From NCBI GenBank assembly GCA_947650285.1, contig CANTFL010000028.1, positions 124,001 to 188,000 on the forward strand: a stretch of DNA of 64,000 nt, given 5' to 3'. This DNA comes from Hyaloperonospora brassicae (lineage: Eukaryota; Oomycota; Peronosporomycetes; Peronosporales; Peronosporaceae). The position numbers and the translations under genes are program-made. The notes below the pieces were generated by a model. That model searched no databases and was not told the origin of the DNA. It saw nothing but the letters and a program-made list of their open reading frames with translations. Position 1 is the stretch's first letter, and each line of letters starts with the position of its first letter. This document shows positions 57,520-64,000 of this stretch, one piece after another.

Positions 57520-58291
57520 CGTGAAACGGATGATTTAGGGATGTGCCCGCAGACTCAGCTGCTCGCATCGAAGCGTGTCCACGTGAACCGTACATCACCT
57601 CACACATGAGTAGCCGCTTGCGACAGGGGACGCTAGCGCATGTCCAGACTTGGTCCGACGTGGGAAAACGATGTCTGCCGTGGTCACTTCGAAGCCGCAG
57701 GTTGGCACGTTAGTCCACCGAGAGGAAACAGCCGACTCTGATCTTTTCGCGGCGATTCCTCATGGGTCTGCGATCGAGCTCGACCGGATGCTGGCTGTCC
57801 ATGGGACGTCATCATGTTTACGTGAAAGCGTACGCACACTATGCGCGATTTGCTTCGACCGTCTTCGCCTTTTTCGTCGTTGGCGGAAGCTCGTGACGGT
57901 TGTGGAACCGCCTTTCTGAGTGCCTGCGGTCGATCGACCGCAACCTGGAGCTGCTGCCGTCGCGTTTGCGGTCCGTTGTTGATGGCGAATGAACGCGCAC
58001 GTTTAGGACGTTGTCAACAAGTGGAACCTGTCGTGGGGTAGCTCACCCACTGCCCACAATCCGTGACAGCGTCGAGAGTCTGTTCACAGCGCACCTGGAC
58101 GTGCTGTCCTGAGACTTTTCGACGACGCCACGTTTGGGGCAGGTGCGCCAGCAGTCACTAATATTACCGACGCGGGTGATCACAAAAGATTTCGAACAGA
58201 CTGTTGCAATGCCCACGACTCATGACACATCCGTGCGTGGCGTTTCGCCATATTGGACCATGGAAGAGTAGCGCACCTGCTTGAGTTTCTC

Positions 58292-58295
<4 letters not shown>
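57520..58295. other. Possible decayed + strand coding trace
   Basis: A frame at 57650-57919 (KPQVGTLVHREETADSDLFA..., 89 residues) is followed, after a frame change, by a stretch to 58265 that runs in one frame with two stops (SIDRNLELLPSRLRSVV ... TIRDSVESLFTAHLDVLS). This looks like a decayed coding region, but no domain is recognised. Confidence 0.25.

Positions 58296-58339
<44 letters not shown>
58296..58339. repeat. (TC)n-(GC)n microsatellite
   Basis: About 14 TC dinucleotides run straight into about eight CG dinucleotides. Confidence 0.9.
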
Positions 58340-59813
58340 TGTGGAGAAAGACGGCGTGGGGGCCTCACGTACCGTAGGACGCGAGAGGGAGTCGCCCGCT
58401 GCTTCGAGACGACTTACAATCGTTCCCGAAAAGACCATCTGATTTCTCGCTGTCTAACATGCACTTGGAGCCTCCGCTTTTTCTGCACGGTCAACGAGCA
58501 GACGACGACGACAGCGACGTCAACGGGCCTTTGGTTTCTTCTGCCTTCTGGGCGCCGCTTTGCCACGCGCCCCAAGAGCGACTACCAACGAGAGCGAGCG
58601 GACAGAACCGCGCGCGCGACCGAGAAGCTCGCGAGGCCGTGGCGAGAGAACACGCCCGCCTGGCTCTGGGCACTTGCACTTGGTGGGTTTCACCACGTTG
58701 TTTGGGCCAGCAGGTCGAGGAAGCGCACAGTTGGAGAGCGCCTGGCCTGGTCTGCGCGACCAGCTCCCCCCGCGCCCCCTTTCGACACGAAGGCAGTGGG
58801 TGCTTCGACGCCCTTACTCGCTTTCGACTCTGCCAGAAGTCGTCAAGTTCTTCAGCCCATCCGATTTGCTGGAAAAATTCACCCACTCGTCTTTGAGGCA
58901 GAGACTCCGTCGTCGTAGTAATACATACAACTGCAGACGCACGCGGATGTTGCCAAGTAGCTGGCAACCCGCTCGAACACATTTGAGGTCGCACACTCGC
59001 TCGCGTGGCCAACCCGATCCATGAGGTCGTTGACGAATGGTATGTCTGTCTCTTCGCTGCAGCCATAAGACGGCGCTCGAATGGACACATATGGCCACGC
59101 GCACGCATGTCTTTCGATACACGTGACACGTGTCGCAGTGACTCTCATAATGCTAACGTGCACGTTCGTGGAAACACACGTACTACCGCAGTGAGTCTAC
59201 CTGCTCATCGAAACACGTGCCACCCGTATCGCAGTGACCCTCGTGTGGCTGATATGCAGACGTGCGCTACAACTGACAACAGCAGCAAAAAGGCCGTAAA
59301 CAGCAACAAATGAAGACGCGGCGCACACACACTAGCACAGAAGAACGACGACAAACACTCGACGCATGGCCTCAGTCGATTGACTGCAAGAGCCATCTGT
59401 GACTACAACAACAACACCACCAACAACAACAACACCGAAACAAAGCATTCGCAAATGCTATACATGCTGTGGCCACACGATGCAATGGGTCTGTATGGGC
59501 CGAGCACCTACCTACCTGACACTGGTCGTCTTAGAAATCCGAGCATGGATTCTCTCCCTACTGTCGGGAAAGCGCATCGCGTCTATGTGTGTATGTGTGT
59601 GTGTGGTTGTGGTTGTTTGTATTTGTTTGTCCTTTCGTGGCCTCTGTCGCCCGGTTAGAAACGCCGGCGTCCCATCTCATGCTCTTCAACCGTCTGCCGC
59701 GTGTCCACCAATCACAATCGCCCCAGCCGGTGCCGCGCGCGTCCCCATCATCGTCACGTGTGCACCCGCGCGAGACATGCAGTGCGCTCGCCACTCTCGC
59801 TCCTCTGCGCTTG
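58340..59813. other. Upstream region of the START/FYVE-like gene
   Basis: No gene recognised. The GC-rich part 58.45-58.92 kb leaves several frames open at once on both strands, typical of base composition rather than of a gene. CAA/ACC-type repeats occur at about 59400-59445 and TG repeats at 59585-59635. The promoter and leader of the downstream gene lie here. Confidence 0.4.
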
Positions 59814-62321
59814 ATGGCACATCTTGACAGTACTTTTCAATCCTGCGAGGCGGTCGCGGCCGCGCACATGAAGGCCCCCGAGCAGCAGCAGCTCCTCCTC
59901 GCGTCGTTTCCACTGGCGCAGCGCCCGTTCGAGCGCTTGGACCTCAGCCCCCGCGCCCGCCGCCGGTTCCACACGCAAGCGACAGACCTCTTGGGCCGCG
60001 CCTTGAAGGAGTACGAAGAGTATACGCTGTACCGGCACCGCCAGGTCGACCGCCGGCGCTGGAAACCCGTCAAGAGCCACGGCAAACTCACTGTCTACCG
60101 CGAGTCGCGGTCCTACGCCGTCAGCCGCTCGCTGAGCGCCGAAGACGAGGCCGGGAGCTCGGCGCGGCACCGCACGTCGGGCTCGAGCTCGAGCTCGGGC
60201 GCCTCGGGCTCTGGCTCGGTCTCGCTCCCGGCCCATCAGGTCACGGAGCTCGAGCTCTTGACGGGGTGGGGGCCCACTGCAACGGCCGCCCGCGAGCAGA
60301 AGAAACGCCTCCGGCACAAGAGCCTCACGACGCCGTCCATGTCGACGCTCAGTAGTGGCACGAAGACCAGTGGAGTTGGCAGTGGTGGCGACCACCTGCC
60401 GGTATTGCTCGGTCTTGGCAGTATCTGTGGCTCGCTGGACGACGTCATGTACGGTATTGCAGCTCCGGATAGCGTGACCATGGCGCTCAAGAACTCGTAT
60501 TTGTACGACGATGTGCTGGACGAAGACGTGCTGGCAGCGATTGAAGGACCGTCGACGCGCAGTCCGTTTCGCTTTCTAGGCATCAAGTGGCTCGTGCAGT
60601 CAGCAGGCGGTGGGAGTAGCAGCAGCTCGAGCAAGCACCATAAGGTCGGGGCGCCTCGAGATTTGGTGTATCTGGAAGCTACAGGCGTGATTACCGGTGG
60701 AGACGGCATTCGCATTGGATACCAAATCATGCAGTCGGTGAACGTCCCTGGCTGTCCCGAGTTGGTGGAGTCACATGGAATGAGACGAGCGCACTGTGAA
60801 AGTGTGTACCTCTTTGTTGAGCTGAACAACCGCGTGGTTGATGTGTTTCTCAAGTCAAACGTGATGCCGAAGGGCAAGTTGTCCGAGTCAGCAGCGCTCC
60901 AGAGCTGGACGAACGTGCTGCTGAATTGTGAGAAAAGTGTCCAGTGCTCACACGACAAGAAGCTCATGTGGCGGCTGGAATGCTCGGGAAACTCGTCACG
61001 TGCGGGAGAAGAGGAGAAAACGACCAAAGCGACGCAATGCAGTGTGTGCGAAAAGTCGTTCAGTCGATTGTATCGGCACAGCTTTGAGTGCAAACTGTGC
61101 TCGTCTGCTATGTGCTCCAAGTGCTGTGTTGAGCGCACGTTGAATTGCGTGCATGCGGTAGGCAACAACCGACTTGCGAACAAACACGTCTCGACGATCG
61201 CCGTGAACCTCTGCACGAGCTGCGTCGCCACGACTTTGCAAACAAGTGCGCTGAGTCTAGCGCAAGAAGAAGTGGCGTCTGGGCGATTCGGACGTATGTC
61301 GGACAGTTCGTTGCATGTGCCAGATCATCGCCGTGGAAGCGATCCACCATCAGGTGACCACCCTTCTTTACTTGCTACCATCGTCAATGAAGACATTGCT
61401 GGCCATACCGAGCACCAGACGCGGCCCCCGCGTCAAATGGAAGGAAGTGCCCAAAATGCCTACTATATCCGATCGAAGGAGAGTAGAAGAAGCAAGCGTG
61501 AACATGAAGCCGGTCGCGGCACGTCAGAGCTGTGTGACGACGACAAGATGCAACAACCTCAGACTGGACACCCTGATGCTTCCGAGATATTGCTAAGAAG
61601 AGGCCACGCGTGTGACGACTCTCCAACGTCACATCGGAGTAAGAACCGCGAGCAACGCAAGACGAGAGCCCGAGCTGGAAGTCACGAGCCTGTCAATCCG
61701 AATGCATATGCGCATCAACCGACTTTCAGACGGGGACAGTCTAATGAGGTCAGGCACTATATGTTACGAGCTGAGGATGGTGGTAAGTCAGAACGCTCCA
61801 GCGACCGGCTTACGCCACCAGAAAGCATTGTGCAGAGCCACCACCAGCCTGTGTATGATGAATACACTCCAGTGGAGCTCGATACTGCCGATACACACAG
61901 CCGTGGCTTGCCAGTGTATCTGAGTGACTTGGTTGATGTCTTGCCGTCCCGACTGAGCAAAGACAGCATTAGGGAGACTACGAGCTCAAGCGAAGGCTGT
62001 CTGGAAAACGTTCGTGGTGCAGGTATGGCCGTGGAGGATTTCGAAGCAGAGGAAGACGACACTGCATCTCAGGGCACGTTCGACAGCTTTGCTGACCTCA
62101 TCAATATCAGGGATGATTTGGACGACGTCTACGAGACTCTGGACACGAAGGACATGGAGGCCGTAAAGCGATCGTCTCAGGTCAATAATAAGTTGTGGCA
62201 GCAGATTGCCGAGCTGCGGGATGCTGCCGAGAACGTCTACCAGTACACGAAAGAGAGCGCTGCATTGCACATCACGCAGGGCGGCACAATACGATCTCCG
62301 CCGGTACGCTCCGGTATTTAG
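59814..62321 (+). CDS. START-like domain plus FYVE-like zinc finger protein
   Basis: A single exon of 835 residues if the ATG at 59814 (MAHLDSTFQS) is used. The frame is open further upstream into a TG-repeat, but methionines there precede only low-complexity sequence. Residues about 20-370 form the START-like lipid-binding domain of oomycete START/FYVE proteins (RRFHTQATDLLGRALKEYEE, KLTVYRESRSYAVSR, LVYLEATGVI, GYQIMQSVNVPGCPELVESH). Residues about 405-475 are a zinc finger, CSVCEKSFSRLYRHSFECKL followed by CSSAMCSKCC and a late C-x2-C (LCTSC), resembling FYVE spacing but without the basic RRHHCR patch. The ~360-residue remainder is disordered, with an acidic helical end. Known: FYVE fingers bind PI3P on endosomes; the missing basic patch makes that doubtful here. 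Such proteins form large families in oomycetes. Confidence 0.82.
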   Translation: MAHLDSTFQSCEAVAAAHMKAPEQQQLLLASFPLAQRPFERLDLSPRARRRFHTQATDLLGRALKEYEEYTLYRHRQVDRRRWKPVKSHGKLTVYRESRSYAVSRSLSAEDEAGSSARHRTSGSSSSSGASGSGSVSLPAHQVTELELLTGWGPTATAAREQKKRLRHKSLTTPSMSTLSSGTKTSGVGSGGDHLPVLLGLGSICGSLDDVMYGIAAPDSVTMALKNSYLYDDVLDEDVLAAIEGPSTRSPFRFLGIKWLVQSAGGGSSSSSSKHHKVGAPRDLVYLEATGVITGGDGIRIGYQIMQSVNVPGCPELVESHGMRRAHCESVYLFVELNNRVVDVFLKSNVMPKGKLSESAALQSWTNVLLNCEKSVQCSHDKKLMWRLECSGNSSRAGEEEKTTKATQCSVCEKSFSRLYRHSFECKLCSSAMCSKCCVERTLNCVHAVGNNRLANKHVSTIAVNLCTSCVATTLQTSALSLAQEEVASGRFGRMSDSSLHVPDHRRGSDPPSGDHPSLLATIVNEDIAGHTEHQTRPPRQMEGSAQNAYYIRSKESRRSKREHEAGRGTSELCDDDKMQQPQTGHPDASEILLRRGHACDDSPTSHRSKNREQRKTRARAGSHEPVNPNAYAHQPTFRRGQSNEVRHYMLRAEDGGKSERSSDRLTPPESIVQSHHQPVYDEYTPVELDTADTHSRGLPVYLSDLVDVLPSRLSKDSIRETTSSSEGCLENVRGAGMAVEDFEAEEDDTASQGTFDSFADLINIRDDLDDVYETLDTKDMEAVKRSSQVNNKLWQQIAELRDAAENVYQYTKESAALHITQGGTIRSPPVRSGI

Positions 62322-63082
62322 TGATGACCTCAGATCGCTGAGCCGAGCAGTTTATTTACTGGAAGGCAAGTTTTGGATCGAAGTACGTGAGGTGTAATGT
62401 GGCCACTAAAATGGAGAATAGAGAGACGTATTTGAATCTTCCAGCCCGTGATGTTCGGGTGAGACCATGCACGATGTTGTGGTTGAGAACTGGTTGACGC
62501 AGAGCTTTGATACAGACGACAGCTTTGAAACGTGGTGGTGCCATTCAATGCGAGTTGAGACGACGTAGCGATGGACGCGAGAAAAGAGCTATTCGTGGCA
62601 AAACATGTGTGTCGGTTGCAAGTGATTGTTAAGGTCAAGCTGGGTCGCCTCGTGAACACAACGTGGCAATTGTAGTAGCTTGTAGAACAAGGCTTTTGCG
62701 GAGGTGAAGCTACCCAAGTACCTGACGCCTCGAATTCAGCACTACATCGCGAGTTCGAGACACAGGCAGTGGAGAAAGCAAATTTGCTGAGAGGGAGTTT
62801 GAGCTGTTTCTCGGTAGTGATGCAGTCTCCTGGTCGCGTGGGATTCTCTTACGAATAACTACGTTCGTGACAATGTTGTAAGGACACATCGGATGGAAAG
62901 TCTGGCTGTCCGCTGTTCTGGCAAGACTTCGTCTGTGTTGCAAGTTGCTCCTTGTCAGACTTTGCGGTTGTTAGTGTGAGGACCAAGACTGAGCCGTTCA
63001 GTCTACTTGTTGAAAGCCATGCTACTCCGACATCTTCGAGGACTCGACAGTTCTGGTAAGGACGTCTCAAGTTAAGCACACA
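62322..63082. other. 3' flank of the START/FYVE gene, no gene recognised
   Basis: Only short frames without motifs are seen. Confidence 0.4.
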
Positions 63083-63661
63083 TGGGTGTCGATTCCGACT
63101 TATTGGCAACCGTCGCAGCAAAGGCGATATCCGAAGCACGGTTGCTGCATTCGACGGCGCAGCATCCAGATCTTGTGGCAGACTTTCAAGTCAATACTGC
63201 CTTCGTGCTGATGGCTGTGCGCGCACTTACTGGCTGACGTGCTTGCGCAGATTTTCGTTTCTGGAGTCAACGATATGGTTGCAGGCGCGGTGGTTGAAGA
63301 GCATGGATCGTCCAATGCTTGCTCCACGTGGTTTGCTATCATTTCTTCTGCTGGGCACTTTGTACAGAATAATTGTGAATACCGGACGAGATTGATTCTG
63401 CTACGAGTAGTCGTACCAGATAGTTGAATGCGAGAATCTGCTGGTTGGGCTGAAGTTGCACATATGCATGCACAAACGAAGGTCGAGTTCTGCTCCTCAA
63501 GCTTTTGTCACTCGACAGTCATGAAAGCCGGGCCCACGTCAGCCTGTACGTTTAGCGTCGTGATGATGTCGTGCTGTCACAGCGCAGCAAAAGAGCTTGT
63601 CAGCGCGATATCTTCATTTGCAGTAGAGTGGCAAACTCTCAGCTTGCTCAGATGTTGCTGA
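63083..63661 (+). other. Exon-like stretch at the right edge, unresolved
   Basis: From an ATG at 63083 a frame reads MGVDSDLLATVAAKAISEAR and stays open for 51 codons. A GCGCAG acceptor at about 63251 leads to further open frames in which two readings look plausible (SGVNDMVAGAVVEEHGSSNA, or SMDRPMLAPRGLLSFLLLGT). A third frame runs 63428-63661 and ends HSAAKELVSAISSFAVEW. Introns could link these, but lengths and phases do not settle one model. No family is recognised; it may be decayed. Confidence 0.25.
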
Positions 63662-64000
63662 AGACACGTTCCAGTCGAATTTTAACGTCAAGACTATCTT
63701 TCCACAAGATGGTTGACAATGGCCGTTTGTCACCGACCGTAGCTGGGCTCGAGCCAACAAAGCGCTCGAGGTTTTGACGGGTGCAACAGCGGCATGCTGT
63801 GCTACGTCGGATCTTTATTGAAGGTGAGTTTGGGGCATGACGAAGCATTAGTGTCAGCCGCAGCAACAAATACATAGCTACTCACTCGCCACTACGAAGC
63901 AATACTTCGTAGATAGCTGCCGCCATAAGCGATATTAGCGTTCCTGGGCCGCAAAGCCCAGTCATGTGAAGCGTCGAGGACGGTATGAAGTATAGATACA
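63662..64000. other. Right edge, no gene recognised
   Basis: 339 bp with short frames only. Inverted TACGAAG/CTTCGTA occurs at about 63894-63911. Nothing else is seen. Confidence 0.35.

Noticed and set aside
58253..58918. 221-codon + frame after the TC/GC microsatellite
   Set aside because: Several frames on both strands are open at once in this GC-rich stretch. The protein is low-complexity at the start and matches no domain.
59589..59813. N-terminal extension of the START/FYVE protein
   Set aside because: It is encoded by a TG-repeat and lacks conservation-like features; the methionine at 59814 directly precedes the domain-bearing part.

Overview
The window is nuclear DNA of an oomycete, most likely of the Phytophthora/downy mildew lineage. 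The genes are eukaryotic, compact and intron-containing, with introns mostly 56-157 nt that often begin GTACG. The WRKY19-like Cys/His repeat protein at the left edge and the START/FYVE-like protein at the right edge belong to families typical of oomycetes. These assignments come from reading the sequence; nothing was searched.

The left arm (1-32.3 kb) is gene-rich. In order it holds: a RING-H2 plus WRKY19-like zinc-repeat protein (5' end outside the window); a decayed or unresolved minus-strand gene (2.2-5.4 kb); a four-exon RanBP2-type zinc-finger protein; a CID (RPR-domain) protein of the RPRD1/Rtt103 type; two divergent tetraspanin-like proteins; UTP15; eIF3k; the RNA polymerase II CTD phosphatase FCP1 (eight exons); a second unresolved minus-strand locus (21.7-23.5 kb); a UDP-glucuronate 4-epimerase; a six-exon CPBP/CAAX-protease-like membrane protein with an altered catalytic motif; an NhaC-type Na+/H+ antiporter; and a SAM-dependent methyltransferase with an acidic insertion. 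Most splice sites were fixed by keeping the reading frame and the domain motifs continuous, so the exon coordinates in the entries are models.

The middle (32.4-55.8 kb) is a gene-poor, AT-richer repeat compartment. Its centre is a complete but decayed LTR retrotransposon (37,874-45,598) with two ~442-bp LTRs, a 5-bp target duplication GTCTT, primer-binding site, polypurine tract, gag-pol remains, a chromodomain, and an antisense open-frame block before the 3' LTR. A solo LTR of another family (51,416-51,948, target duplication TCTGG), three diverged copies of a short dispersed repeat and several minisatellites surround it. I found no intact host gene there.

The right arm (55.8-64 kb) returns to genes: a GNAT acetyltransferase, weak coding traces, a large START/FYVE-like protein, and an unresolved exon-like stretch at the edge. 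Functional themes are transcription through the Pol II CTD (CID protein and FCP1 about 8 kb apart), ribosome biogenesis and translation (UTP15, eIF3k), and membrane proteins (tetraspanins, CPBP protein, antiporter). The sharp change from gene-rich to repeat-rich DNA fits the two-compartment genome layout known in oomycetes.
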